Shown here: positions 47,208 to 59,731 of the stretch, one piece after another
Position numbering within the stretch: the stretch's first letter is position 1
Layout: each line of letters starts with the position of its first letter
NCBI GenBank assembly: GCA_963693365.1
Contig: CAVNZM010000013.1
Coordinates: 4,154,001 to 4,218,000 of the forward strand
Length of the DNA stretch: 64,000 bases
Direction of reading: 5' to 3'
DNA from: Amoebidium appalachense
Taxonomy: Eukaryota; Ichthyosporea
Position numbers and translations under genes: made by a program
The notes under the pieces: generated by a model
What the model was told of the DNA's origin: nothing
Seen by the model: the letters and a program-made list of their open reading frames with translations, nothing else
The model's database searches: none

Positions 47208-49252
47208 CGCGCGCGCGCGTGCATGTTTGTGTGTGTTTTTGGGGGGAGGGGGGGGGAGGGGGGTATGCATTCGTGAGTGGCGAGAACTGAAGCAAAGACC
47301 CGAAAAAAACCAACCACACGAAACCCGAAAGTGAATGCCAGACAACATGAAATAATCACTTAAACAGACGTTATCATCAGGGGGGGGGGGGGGGGTCCTA
47401 TGTATTCACACAAGGGCGGGACTCTCTCTCATGAATCGTTCCCAAACCCATCCTCTGCCTTAACAGCGCTTGGTGAATCAACCCATTTACAGTAGCCCCT
47501 CGCCTGTTCATCTACCTCGGGTGAGGCCCAATAGTGTACGAATACCCGAGGTGTTATAAAGAAGCGAACACGACCGTTTCATTAGTGAATCATCTTATAA
47601 GGTGTTATGCTATGTATTGAAGATAGTTATAGGGGAAATCCAGGGGTCCCCCCATACCATCGTGCAGTATGAGTAGTGTACGAATACGCAAATGTACAAA
47701 TTAGAAGGTGTGTCAATGTGTGTCAATGTGCGAGAGGCTAGGGTAGCCCAAGGTGAAAGGGGTAGTCATGGAGCAGCAACCCGACAAAATGCGCTTCACT
47801 ACAGCACGCCAGAACATGCGCACAAAGGTGAAACAATCAAACCCCAAACCAAAAAAAGACAGAGAGACAAAAAACAACACAAAGAAAGAGGAAGTCATTG
47901 CATACCATCCGATTACCAGGTCCCCCTTCTCCATTGTGCCGTCAGTGAAAAAGCACCTGACCCCCCCATCATACTGCTCTAGCCGGTCAAGCTCCTTGGA
48001 CATGTGCAGGTGGCCTCCTGCATAGGGTTAAGGTGTGCCGGCCAGGCCCCCGTGGAAGGGTTAAGTCATGATGGTTATGCACAGTAACGTGGTTATGTAC
48101 CCGTAAAGAATCAACTCACTGTGGTGAGAGAATTGCAGAAGGCACATGATATGAAGTTGGGTGTGATGTCATTGTCTAAGTCGGCATTTGGCGCTGCTAC
48201 AACTTATCGACTTCAATGTCACCATCATCATGACGTAACTGATCATGTTGCTTGGTGGCTTAGGCTTGCGGTCCACTCGCAGCGGATAACATCGAGCACA
48301 CTGATTGGCTTTTTATCATATGCCGGCCCCAACTTCTGCAGGGCGAACCCTTTGGGCAACGCCATACAAATTGCGCCATCAGGAAATGCAGACCCATAGT
48401 TACGAGGTTTTGGTAGGCAAATATCAGTGTGAACTCGAAGTTATACTGAAGTAAGTAAGAAGACGTCATTGTAGCTTGGCACAAAACGTCACTAATCACG
48501 TCATCAAATACACCGTCGGTGCCACCGAGTGCATTGATTGGTTTTGGAAAATGTGAAGAGAGCTCTTTCGAGGGATCCCCATACATTAGTCCCCAATGAC
48601 TAGCTACTGGTTGTGCGTAAAAGTTTGAACAAACTTGGATGAAGTAACCCCCCCCCCCCCCCCCCAAAAAAAAAAAAAAAGAAAACCTACCCCCTCCCTG
48701 ACCTGTCTCCCATCCCCATCATCCCCTTCTCTCCAGTCCATCGTACTGCCTTCTCCTACATTTACTAATGGCCCACACGCACATGGGGTAGTGTGACAGA
48801 ATCACACCTGACTTCATTACGAATGGAGAGGGCACGGTGGTTACAGATATGTTGCAAAATACGAAGCGCATAAGCACGACAGATAACACAATGCAGATAG
48901 TGCATCATCATCGAGCACAACCTCAAGGGGAGGGGGAAGGGGGGGGGGGGGGGAGGGGGGGACAAGTCATCGGGGGCGAAGGGGGGAGGGGGGGGGGGGG
49001 GAGGGGATAGGGGAGAAAGAGGGGGGAGGGGGGGGGATGGGGGGGGGGGGGGGGGGGGGGAGGTGCACACACCGTCCTGCAGAGGCTTTGCAAGAATGTG
49101 CATCAGTTCGGTCCTCATCAGACCCACCAAGGGGTAGCCGTATCTCTCCTTCCAGTTCTGGATGTTCTGGTACGCCTCAAGATCAAGGAGCGTGCCTGTG
49201 TGTGTGTGTGTGTGTGTATGTGTGTGTGTGTGTGTACGTGTGTGTGTGTGTG

Positions 49253-49324
<72 letters not shown>

Positions 49325-49634
49325 GGGGGGGGAGGGGGGAAGTGGGATATAGAGGGATGGGGGGGTGGGGGGGGGGGGGGGGGGTAAGTATGCTTTAGAG
49401 GGTTTGTTGAAAACGGATACACCAAAAGGCAAAGCACCAAAGGAACGGGCAGGAGGATATGCATGGAAGGGGGAAAGGGGGAGGGGGGCAGGGAAAATGT
49501 GGATGTGAGTGTGAGTGAGTGTGTGTCTGTGTGGGTAGGGCAACAAGAAAGAGAAGAGGGCGATAGGAAAGGGCAGAGGAGAGAGGCGGGATAGAGGGGG
49601 GGGAGAGGCAGGGAAGAGATGGAGAGAGAGAGAG

Positions 49635-49665
<31 letters not shown>

Positions 49666-50560
49666 CATACATGTGCGTGTGTGTGTCATGAATGTTAGTG
49701 TGTGTGGGCATGAGAAGAGGGGGCGATAGGAGTGGGAATCGAACATGCATTGAATGGTGTGTGTAGGCCTTCTCCAATATATGTTTCCGTGCCACCTTAC
49801 ACCTACGATTTACTCTCTCCCTGTCACCCACCTTTGAAACATCCCCTCTCATCCCACCACATCTCAGCCCCTTTTTGCTCTAGTCCCCACCTTCATAAAT
49901 CCTCTGTATCTCCCTTTCCCCGCCCACCTCAAATCCTCGTGCTAGCGAAAATTATCCTGTAGCTTTTCAGAGACCCCCCCCCCACCCACCCCCCCCCCCC
50001 CCCCCCACCCCCACCCCCCCCCCCCTTCTCCCACCCTCCCACCTTCCCCCTTTCGGACGGGGAAATCCTCGCACACCTTCTCCCTTCCACTCCATATCAA
50101 ACCTTCCCCTTTTCCTTCATCCTGCCCAATCACCTTATATCCCTCTCCTTCCAAACCTCCATCTTCCCCCCCCCCCCCCAAAAAAAAAAAAAAAACTCCC
50201 TCCCTTAACCGGCTATCCCCTCTTCTCCACCGTTGCCTTGCCCTCTCGCCTACTGACATTATGCCATAATCATCGGGGATCCGTCCCCCCCCCTCCCCCT
50301 CCCCCCCCCCCCCCTCCCCCCGCCCCCCTTCTTTTCTTCTCCCCTCCCTCCCTTCCTCCCATATCCCACCCTCCCATCCTCCCTCACCGCCCCTCCCCCC
50401 ACTCTCTCTCCCACCCCTCCCTTGCTCCCTCCTACTCCCTCTCCCAGTCTCTGCCCCCTCCCTCACTCCCCCCCGCCTTCCCTCTCTCTCTCTCCCTCCC
50501 TCTCTCTCTCCCTCTCCCTCTCCCTCCCTCCCTCCCTCCCTCCCTCCCTCTCTCTCTTCT

Positions 50561-50638
<78 letters not shown>

Positions 50639-51108
50639 TCTCTCTCTTTCTCTTACTCTCCCACTTTCTCTCCATCCTCCCTCCCCCCGCTCCCTTCTCA
50701 CTCTCTCTCTGTCTCCCTCTGTGTGTGTGTGTGTCCGTCTGTTTCTCCTCCCCTCAACCTTTTCCTCCCTATCCTTCTCTCTTGCCCTCCCCAGCTCACT
50801 CTCTCGTACTTAACTGAGCAAAGAATGATTGGGATTGAGCGCTTCATACCTTCAGCGCTTAGAGTCCTTCTCTTGGTGATGACTGCCGCTGCATCTTCTA
50901 TCTGCTTTCCAAAGCCCAACGTGTCCAGAATAGCATATCCATTAGGCTGGAGTGCGAATCCAGAACTAGTTCTTGGTGCAAAATCCCTTCTCTTGTCGAA
51001 CACTTTAACACTTGGTCCTTTCAATTGCAGAATGGCGTTCGCTGCCGTTAGGCCTCCTAGGCCACCACCTATGATGATGATGTTGGATGCACGCTGGATG
51101 GCTGACAT
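43491..51108 (-). CDS. FAD-dependent monooxygenase, salicylate-hydroxylase/zeaxanthin-epoxidase type (8 exons)
   Basis: Exons on the minus strand are 51108-50850, 49195-49073, 48017-47906, 46869-46715, 46176-46013, 45115-44965, 44325-44207 and 43656-43491, all GT-AG with matching phases, giving about 415 residues ending in TGA. The ATG at 51108 precedes the dinucleotide-binding GxGxxG ([15 protein letters not shown], residues 10-24). The DG motif LVIGCDGVNS spans the exon 3/4 junction (about 161-170). The second FAD motif [14 protein letters not shown] is at about 304-317, followed by the helix [16 protein letters not shown]. This is the class A flavoprotein hydroxylase fold, using NAD(P)H and O2 to hydroxylate or epoxidise a small molecule; the substrate is unknown. 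No signal or transit peptide is obvious. Exon 4 needs one base fewer in a C8 run (46810-46817) to stay in frame between KIPP and [10 protein letters not shown], which could be a sequencing error or a real mutation. Confidence 0.88.
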
Positions 51109-52366
51109 GTTTGGGAATACATTCGACAAACACCGGGATGTATGTTTATTCGTGGTTCTGTGCCACTGGCCTACTGATTACTCTTGAAAGAGTCCCGGCA
51201 GCCCGGTCTCGAGTACATGAATTGCTATTAACTAGTAACTAATCGATCAAGTATTTGCTTGTTCAGCCCAACTATGGTGGTCAGCGCTAGCACGCCAGCC
51301 TTCCAACAAAGCGGCACCTAATCTTGTGTTGTTACTATAATGTCAGAGTGCAGCCTTTTCATGTCAGCTAGAGAGCAGCTACTTTAGGCTCTATTCCAAG
51401 TACAATTGAAACCTGTGCGTCTGACTGTCATGGTTCAATATTACCAAACATCATAATGCAAGCGGAAGTGTAGTAAATTAGTAATTTCAAAGCTTGTCAA
51501 CCGTTCAAAAGCACCGGGCGTGGTTCACTTTGAAAGGCCGGTTAGCTTGGCAAAATGGTGTTGAGAGCTGAAGAGGCTAGGAGGGCACCAAAAATAGAAG
51601 ATTGAGTCTAAAAAAAGATGAGACATCATGACAAGCCAATGAAATCACTGAATCGTGTTTTTTGTGCATTTTGGCGCCAAAAATTGTTAAATATAAGAGC
51701 ATGACGTCATGAGCTATTACGTAACCGTTCGAATGTCTCACCCAACCTTAGGGCAAGCCGTTTTTGCACTTGAAGAAGAAATTTAAAACTGGGGAAAGTA
51801 GCCCGGTTTAGAAGGAGAAACGGAAAGGGAGAAAAGGGGAAGTTTGTGAGACAGTGCTGCAACGGTAGTTAGCTCTTCTTCCACCCCTGCCAGAAGCTGT
51901 GTTTTTGCAAGAAATTTCTGTGCTCTGACTCGAGCATCGGATAATGAGGAACATGAACTTCCTTCCGAATGACTTGAAATGCTAAGCTACACATATTCAC
52001 CGACACACAACACCTTCATGTGAGTTGAAGTTGCTTCCAAGCTGCTTTATCAGCACATAATATCCGTTCAGTGAGGTTAATTTGACCATCTGGCAACCTG
52101 CCTTTGTCTGTATCGCCGCCTGCACTCATGCATGGGAGTTCCGGATCCGCTTGTCCGAGCTCATTCATTAGTAAGGGATACCCTGTTCAAAGTTTCGTAT
52201 ACGGTAAAACGTAGCACGCCCAAATTATCACCTCCAACGTCCGTTTTCAACACCGCTTCTGTTATGGGCTCTGGCACATGTATGAAACGACTAGTACTGG
52301 TGCGATTCTGGGAAAAGTTTGCCCTCGCCGCACTGAGTCGTGGGTGAAACCTCAGAGGCAGCAGCC
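51109..52366. promoter_or_regulatory. Intergenic region between divergent monooxygenase and TRAF-like genes
   Basis: This 1.26-kb spacer is almost free of microsatellites and must contain the 5' ends of both flanking genes. No promoter element was identified with confidence. Confidence 0.35.
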
Positions 52367-52861
52367 ATGTTACAAGCTGTAGCGGAGTTTCTGGGTTTTA
52401 ACTCAAACATGCGCGTATCTTCGTGCACAAACAACGATGAGGGCAGCAATGCAGTAGTTGAGACGGGGCAACCTGGCCAGCATCTGCAAGAGGAATGCGG
52501 AAAGGAACCAACGCCTTGTGTGTCACGGTCCTCTCATGGGTGTGAGTGGAAAGGGCTGAAGGAGGTGCTTTCCAAGCACATGGAAACGTGTGAGGTTCAA
52601 GACGTGCGGTGTGACGGGTGTGATGGGAAGTTTGCGCCCGAGTTCATTACAGCTAGGTGTCATACATATGACGACATATGTTGGGCTGCAGGCGTAACTG
52701 CTTGATTCAGTCTTCTCCTCGGGAAACTGAGTGCAGCATATTGGCAATGTAAAGTAGTGATTTCTCCTGCAGAGCAAATAGGTAGAACGGTTTACAGCCA
52801 GTTTTTTATGTGTGTCCTTATGTATACATCACATCCTTATATATTCACGCAAAGGAGGCAT

Positions 52862-52896
<35 letters not shown>

Positions 52897-54070
52897 TTCT
52901 CCGGGTCTGCTTTCAAACCATATACAGTACATTCTCTTTTGGGCTCACACAGTCGCCCTCAAAAAGTGCTGGCATGCACACGTGCACAAATTCATTTGAA
53001 TCCCGTGTGTCCCGCACCGCGGGACACATACACATGCGCAAAAATGCACCATGAGCATGCACACAGGTTAATCATGAATAAACGTAGAATGCAGCACCGC
53101 GGCAAATCATTAACGACCACGCATCATATTCACCCACACACAGAGCAAAGAGAATCTGTGTGGGTCCCTGCCACCTCTGCAACCAGCACATCTCCCTCAG
53201 CCCCACCAGCATAACCCACCACGAAGAAAACGATTGCCCATTAGTTATAATCTCCTGCCCTTATCCCGGTTGCGAAGCCAAAATCCTCCGTGGAGACCTC
53301 GCTACGCACGTCACTACACAAGCAACTAAGCACCTTCTTCTTGTACAGAGCGAGCTTGAACGGCTGAAAAACAGAGAAAACGAACTGGTGAGCGAAGTCA
53401 GTGTCCTACAGCGCAACATACAAGCAGACCAGAGGGAGGGAGAACAGCTCAAGCAACGACTCGAAGGCGTAGAGGGAAAATTCGAAACTTTGGCAAGGGG
53501 AGGTGTAGGTTTGGACTTGATGAGAACGGAGCTATTTCGCGAGACGGTTGTGGGGATGTATGGGGAAGGTGTCAGTGAGAATGGGGTGGTGGTTGCGGTG
53601 GAAGGGATCGAGGATTTGAACTGGTGGGATATGGAATCAACCAGAACAATCACCACCAAGATATATTCTGTTCCAAGCGGGCACTCCTTCTACGTGGAAC
53701 TCAAAATAAGGATGTGTGTTGGTTATGGTCGAAGCACTTTGATGAAAGGGGTTGCTGGTACATGTGAAGACAGGCCAACTGCTTGTGTTGTATGTTATGT
53801 GCGCAAGGGTGCCACTGGAAGGGGCAGGGGGGAGGGGGGAGAGGGGGGAAGGGGTGAGGAGGCGGCCGGAGGGGGTGCTCTTGGGTGAAAGACGGTAGAG
53901 GAGGGCACTGGAGGGAAGCGGATGAGAAAAGAATGGTGGATAGGGCGATGATTGTAAGTACGGTTACGGTTATGAGCCGGTAATTGTTTTGCGCTCCGAG
54001 TCATATTTCAGCTTGCCACCCACATACGTGCATGCTTGCGCGCGTGCGCGTGTGTTTTTTTTTTTTTTTT

Positions 54071-54122
<52 letters not shown>

Positions 54123-55223
54123 CAAATTGCGCGCGTGTGTGTGTCTGTCTGCCTGTGTGTCGCGCGCGTGTGATTTTGCGTGCCCGCGGGGGGTTGGGGA
54201 GTGTGTGCAAGTTTGTTTGTTTTTTGTTTTTTTTGTTTTTTTTTTGCCCTTTTTCGCGGCTTTTTTTCGCGGCGGAACGGGGACGGTAGGGGGGGGGGGG
54301 GGGGGGGGGGGCTTTTCTGGTGCACACGTGCAGTCTAATTTTTTGCAGTGTGCCCTTGCAGCCGTTTGCAAGGTCTTGCATCCTTGCTGCCCCTGCAGCT
54401 GTTCCTTCTGAGAAACATGATCCACGTCACCCCCCCCCCCCCTCCCCTCCCCCCCCCTTTTTTTTTTTCTCCTCTCCTTCATCTCCCCTAGAGCTCCCTC
54501 CTCACCTCCCCGGGCCCCCAAGTCGATTCCATCTTTCCCCACGTTGTCCCCCTCCCCCCTCCTCCCTCCCTCTCTCTCTCTCCCCCCCCCCCCCCAACCC
54601 CCCCCTCCCCCCACCCCCCCTTCTCCCCTCTCTCCATCCAACCTTCTTTATCGATATTCTCTCCTTCCAATTCCGGGACCTGCTGATCTCATTCGACCCC
54701 CCCCCCGCCCCCCCCTCCCCTTCCCAAATCCTCCCCTCAACACACACAAGCATATGTACCCACACAGTTCTGGACCACCGACCCCCTCGGCAACCGCTAC
54801 CTCCACCTTTCCATCAACCCCACCTTCAGCCCCCTCTCTGCCCCAGCTCAAACCTGGACCGAACCAATCAAAATCAGCGTGGCACTTTTCAGTTTCGACA
54901 ACAAAAGTCCCCCCTCCTCTCCCGTGCGCTCCGCGCAAAAACCCCCGCCGAGGAATATCCTATAGACACCCCTACGTGGCCGATGTTCGTGCACCAATCC
55001 TACCTCTCCGCCGCGGGCTCTACCCCCCGCTCCTTATGTGCGCCAGAACCAAGTGTTGGTGTTTGTGTCTGTTCGCAAGGCGGGTGGATGCGACACACAC
55101 GCGCTCAACCAGAGGTTCATGGGAGAGGAGGCGATAATGCGGCAGGCGGAGGTTGGTGTGTTGATGCAGCGCATGCAAGGGAGGGAGGTGGTATTTGCGC
55201 CCTTCGAGAATGAACACCGTTGA
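52367..55223 (+). CDS. TRAF-like zinc-finger, coiled-coil protein with probable MATH-like C-terminus (3 or more exons)
   Basis: Exon A is 52367-52656 and exon B 53144-53789, joined in phase across a GT-AG intron whose acceptor is the end of a (CA)n tract. They encode TRAF-type zinc fingers: CVSRSSHGCEWKGLKEVLSK then HMETCEVQDVRCDGC, and CHLCNQHISL...HHEENDCPLVIISCPYPGC. A coiled coil (about SELERLKNRENELVSEVSVL onward) follows, then TITTKIYSVPSGHSFYVEL, which resembles the start of a MATH domain. A strong donor GTATGT at 53790 joins in phase to exon C at 54768 (FWTTDPLGNRYLHLSI, KISVALFSFD). Exon C meets TAG at 54963-54965, yet the frame stays open and protein-like to TGA at 55221-55223 (YVRQNQVLVFVSVRKAGG). 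Either the protein ends at the TAG, a 42-nt intron (54924-54965) removes it, or it is read through. TRAF-like proteins are usually cytoplasmic adaptors or ubiquitin-ligase scaffolds; no RING finger was seen. Confidence 0.7.
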
Positions 55224-55489
55224 TCAATCAAAATAGTCCTTAATGACATGGACGAACATAAAGCTTTCATAATACCACATTGTGTATGCATTGTCGGGGT
55301 AGGTCAACCTGGGAACACGTTGCTCTGCCGAGTCACTCTATGTAATCATAATGGTTGCGTGGTTTGTTGGTGTTTCGTAGGTGGTGGGGGTCTGGAATTC
55401 GTTCAAAGGGAAGGAGGAAGTAATAGCCCACGGTGGTGGTTGTGTGCTTGTATGGATGGGCCGGGTGAGTGGGTGGGTGGGTTTTTGAA

Positions 55490-55529
<40 letters not shown>

Positions 55530-56194
55530 TTTTGTGAAAGGGACACTTTAAATCTATAAGTACAATTGGTGGGTGCTAACGTCAGAATATGTCCGACTCA
55601 ATATATACTGTTGTTATATTCGGATTAATGTATGTTTGTGTGAGGGAAAACGATTATACTGCCTATCCAGGTGGCTACTATAGTTATCATTGTGGTTCGG
55701 CCAGCTAGGTGTCACACTTCTGTAGGTGGCTAAACGCCATGATGTAAACTTGGTCTTAGACACTGGCAAACAATTTAGGCCCGCTGGAAAGACAGGCTGG
55801 ATTCTTCCAGAAGCGAAGGACATTATGGTAACACTAGACAACGTATGCAGCAATCACTCTACGGCTCCTTTGTACTAGGTTTTATGTTCCGTTTCTTGGG
55901 GTGTGCAGGGGGACTTCCGTGTATACAAGTTGTTGCTTGTGCATGTGCTTGTGTGTGTGGGCACGTGGGCCAAAGAGGGGGGGAAGATGGGCTGGGGGGG
56001 GGGGGGGGGGGGGCGTAAAGCAAAGGGGGACACGGGGAGCGGGACGGGGAACCAAAGGCATGCACGGGCTTGATGTGTTTAAAGGATTTTTTTGAGGGGC
56101 AACGGGGGGAGGGGGGGGGGGGAACTGTTACAGTCACATCTTATCATGCCCTTTGGCTTGGTGGTGGTGGTGGTGGTGGTGGTGGTGTGTGTGT

Positions 56195-56234
<40 letters not shown>

Positions 56235-56457
56235 GGGGGAGAGGAGGAGGAGCGGGAAAAAGATCCTTATTTGCAGACGCACAGAGCTTTGGGTGTAAAT
56301 GTGGCAACTACTTTTATTCACTCACTTTTCCTCAAGCTGGTCATTGAATTTACTGCCCGTGCAACGCTTGAGGGCCCAAACACATACTCCCCCCCTCCTC
56401 CCCGCCCCCAATAACCCTCTTCAACTCTTCCCCCCTTTCACTCTCAACCGCGCCCCC

Positions 56458-56499
<42 letters not shown>

Positions 56500-56606
56500 T
56501 CCCCCTTGCCCCCCGTCCCCCCCCCCCCCTCCCCCACCTCCTTCCCTCCCTCGTCTTCCCGTTACATACCAACAGTGTCCCATATTTCGACTTCACCCAT
56601 AACCAA
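55224..56606. repeat. Gene-free stretch with G and C runs
   Basis: No gene was recognised. It contains G runs at about 55490-55528, 55996-56013 and 56197-56233, a (GGT)n-like tract near 56160-56190, and C runs at about 56456-56497 and 56516-56530 close to the 3' end of the THAP-like gene. Confidence 0.6.
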
Positions 56607-57515
56607 TCATATTCTCTTGGTCTTCCTATCACGCGGCGCTAATCTTGTCAATTCAACACTTATCTCTGCAATATTTCTGGTGCTCAGCTCAATGTTCTCC
56701 TCGGCCAGATTCATGTTCTCCGTCATTACCTCAACCGTCCGTTTCTGGAGCTCTCTCTTCTCCGCCCTTAGCTCCTCCGCCTCACGCAGGGCCTCTTCCA
56801 TTGCAATCCTCTTCCTTTCCTTTTCCTCCCACATGCCACGTGCGTAACGGTATTGTGTTCCGGCCTGTGCTGCCCATGCACCGCATTGCTCCTTCAGCTC
56901 GGCTATTTCCGCTTGTAGCTTTCGCTTTTCTTTACGCTCTTTCTCTAGCATTTCTCTCAGCTGCTCGACTGTTTGTGCCTGTGGTGAGGCGGGGACATCA
57001 TTACCAGTAGCACGCTTGTGTTTCTTCGCTTTTTCGCTTCGGGGGGGTGGGGTGCCGTCATCGCTAGTACCGTGCTTGGGTTTCTTCGCTTCTGAACTTG
57101 GGGGAAGGGGGGAGGAATCATCGACAACGGTTTGCTTGCGTTTTTCCACTCTTTCAAACCGCTCTTCCACGCTTTTGCGCCTCTTCTGCGCACTTTCCGG
57201 ATCATATCCGGGTATTGACTTTCCGGCTAGCGGCTTGACGATACCAAGCCTCACGTCCTCGCTCCATGTTCTTGGCAACGACCCCTTAATTACTTTCCCT
57301 TCTCCGTTGTTTTGGCGGTTTTCTGGCTCATAGTGCTTATTGCACAATACAAGGTTTTTGCTGTTTATGTGCTTCTCTATCCAATCATCATCTCGACCTA
57401 CCCTTTTGAGTATTTCTCTTCTGAGAGCATGTTCCTTAGGTATATAGGTCACCGAGATCTTTCGCATGTTCCCCTGCTTTTCGGGACACAGGGCGTGGAC
57501 ACATTCATTCACCAT
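56607..57515 (-). CDS. THAP-like zinc-finger protein with C-terminal coiled coil, intronless
   Basis: One uninterrupted frame of 302 residues starts with ATG at 57515 and ends in TGA. The N-terminal 90 residues have the C2CH pattern of THAP domains: C4 and C10, about 48 residues with aromatic and basic positions (YIPKEHALRREILKRVG, DDDWIEKHI), then LCNKHYEPE (C-x2-H-Y) and a downstream LPRTW. The middle is basic and Ser/Pro-rich with KKPKH and KKHKR patches that could be nuclear localisation signals. The last 130 residues are a strongly predicted coiled coil (EMLEKERKEKRKLQAEIAEL onward). THAP domains bind DNA and are often derived from P-element or other transposases, so this could be a host regulator or an orphan transposon protein. 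No transposase core is present. The lack of introns contrasts with the neighbouring genes. Confidence 0.65.
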   Translation of the reverse strand: MVNECVHALCPEKQGNMRKISVTYIPKEHALRREILKRVGRDDDWIEKHINSKNLVLCNKHYEPENRQNNGEGKVIKGSLPRTWSEDVRLGIVKPLAGKSIPGYDPESAQKRRKSVEERFERVEKRKQTVVDDSSPLPPSSEAKKPKHGTSDDGTPPPRSEKAKKHKRATGNDVPASPQAQTVEQLREMLEKERKEKRKLQAEIAELKEQCGAWAAQAGTQYRYARGMWEEKERKRIAMEEALREAEELRAEKRELQKRTVEVMTENMNLAEENIELSTRNIAEISVELTRLAPRDRKTKRI

Positions 57516-58345
57516 GTTTGATGTAGCAAACGTGAAAGAATCGGGAAGAAGATGAGGAGGGGAGGGGGTGGGGAGGGGAAAGAGAGAGGGGGTGGATGTG
57601 AATGAAGAAAGAGAAAACAGTTGCTCTAAAACGTACGAACCATCACGGCAAGCTAAGTAAATGAGTAAAAAAAAACCGTTCCAAGCCGCCGGCGATCACG
57701 TACCCACGCTGTAGACTAAAACTCTCGATTGCGTTCGTTATTACAAGCTTGGTCTTCTACAACAGACTACGTTTAGCCCAACACTTGCGCAACATTAACC
57801 CCGGGCTCATTTTCTCACATTTTTGGTGAGTAAATGGGGGGTGCGCATTCCTGGGCTGAGGAGGGCAAACTAGGGCAAATTAACGAAATACTAACCAAAA
57901 AAAAATGTGAGTAAATTTTCCAGCCGGCACCCCTCGTCTCCACTCTTCCTTCCCCACCTACCCCGCTTTTCAAGTGTGGCAGTTCAAACCATGCATGGTT
58001 CGAGCTCATATCCGTACAAACGTGTTACTCATACAACGTATAACGTATACAAACGTATAACTATTGTTATATAGTATGGCGTAGCCTTTTGTTTTCCTTC
58101 CCTCATACAACATACAACGTATACAAACGTATTACTATTGTTATATAGTATGGCGTAGCCTTTTGTTTTCCTTCCCTTACAGCCTATGGACACTTGGATG
58201 CGCGAAATGGGTCTGCATTGTTGGTAAGCATGGGCATTTAGGCATGCTTAGAAGGCTTGGTATGAATCGATCCTTTGTCTGATTCGGGCAAGTGATGGCT
58301 GGGACGATAGTGGCAGCAGCTTCGCTTGGTGGTTTGAATGTGGAT
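57516..58345. other. Region upstream of the THAP-like gene
   Basis: No gene was recognised. The first few hundred bases must hold the promoter of the THAP-like gene. A tandem duplication lies at 58029-58177 and is listed separately. Confidence 0.4.
58029..58177. repeat. Tandem duplication of a 74-bp unit
   Basis: Two copies start at 58029 and 58103, each running from TCATACAAC through ATTGTTATATAGTATGGCG to CCTTTTGTTTTCCTTCCC. They differ at only a few positions, suggesting a fairly recent duplication. Confidence 0.85.
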
Positions 58346-58346
58346 A

Positions 58347-58680
58347 GCACTAGTGTATGTCTGACGTGTTGGAGGCTAATGTTTTATACTGGGTACCACC
58401 CAGATAAACACAAGGCATAAACATCTTGTGGACTGATTTATAGACTGGTAGTCAACCAGTTAAGACACGGGGAAGGTTCATCCCGTGGACTAGGTTTAGA
58501 CTGGCAGTCAACCAGCTCGCCATGGCTATAGATATTTATTTATACTGGGACGCCATCCCAGTTCGACATATACATAAGTCGAATGTAGAAGAAAACCAAT
58601 ATATATGGTGGGATATTAATATAAATAAACGACGGCCCGGTGGTGGGGGAAAAAAATCCCCACTGAAGATGCACACATGT
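58347..58680. mobile_element. Diverged fragment related to the Copia 3' internal region
   Basis: Two blocks match the Copia element downstream of its RNase H. ACTAGTGTATGTCTGACGTG with GGAGGCTAATG (about 58350-58382) matches about 23581-23612, and AAATAAACGACGG through ATCCCCACTGAAGATGCACAC (about 58620-58678) matches about 23645-23693. About 210 bp between the blocks here have no counterpart in the complete element. This suggests a remnant of a related Copia copy that keeps a segment the other has lost, or the reverse. Confidence 0.6.
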
Positions 58681-58872
58681 GACGCATATCCAAAAACACA
58701 ACTAGGCCGAGACACATGCAGCCCCGACAGACAACTTTGTAGCATTATGTGCGGTGGGGTGGTGCAGATAGAACCAGAGTCTAGAAGTCACCAGAAAGAT
58801 GTGTGTCGACACAGAACAGCAACTGACGACGGAAAACCGCACAGCTATGCTGGTGGGTACGGCGTCGGGGGT

Positions 58873-58907
<35 letters not shown>

Positions 58908-58965
58908 CTTGGGAATCGAAAAAACAATCATGACGAAGAATAGGAAGAATAGGGGCCGGAGAGGT

Positions 58966-59004
<39 letters not shown>

Positions 59005-59127
59005 GTGAAGGTGCGAATGGTCTCCAGTGTGCCAAATACGTAAGTGTGTGTGCTCGCACCTTTCGTTCTGACTGTGCGTGTGCCCGAGCATGTGAGCTTG
59101 GGCCCGAACCAGGAAAAGTGGGGAGGG

Positions 59128-59159
<32 letters not shown>

Positions 59160-59644
59160 AAGGGGGGATTGCACATTCGGCGGTGGAGGGGAAGCAAAAA
59201 AAACACAAATTTGGAAAGGTTTCGATTACTGATGTAGCATGAACCATCATATCGCTTACCATCCGTGTCGCTCACATAAATTTTTTACGCCCGTGATTGG
59301 ATTTCACAAACGTGGTGAACAGAAGTAAGCGTTCCACGGTTGGATGGACGCTTGCGGAAAACTCGACTACCCATGTTTTAGATTAATCTGGGGGTTTACG
59401 CTGTTTACTCGAGGCAAAGAGAACCAGTCTCAGGTATGGGGGGGGGTTTTGCTCGGAATATCCCCTCAGCGGTATATCATGATCACGTACATAGATGTCG
59501 GGTGGTGACTATATATCAGGGTTTACTTTCTCTACGAGACACCATAAAGACTACAAGGAGAAATCAATTAGTTGGGGTTCCCCGTTTTTTTTTGTTTTTT
59601 TTTTTTGTTTTTTTTTTTAAATCGGGACACTCGGTATCAGCTGG

Positions 59645-59727
<83 letters not shown>

Positions 59728-59731
59728 TGCG
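58681..59731. repeat. G-run-rich gene-free stretch
   Basis: No gene was recognised. G runs occur at about 58872-58907, 58969-59003 and 59128-59159, and a (GT)n tract at about 59646-59723. Confidence 0.6.

Noticed and set aside
48260-48667. Minus-strand 135-residue frame between monooxygenase exons
   Set aside because: It lies in an intron whose flanking exons join in phase, lacks similarity to the family and begins in poly-G-derived sequence.
53790-53888. Extension of TRAF-like exon B to the TGA at 53886-53888
   Set aside because: The extension is Gly/Arg/Glu low complexity from GGGA repeats, while a strong GTATGT donor at 53790 joins in phase to a plausible next exon.
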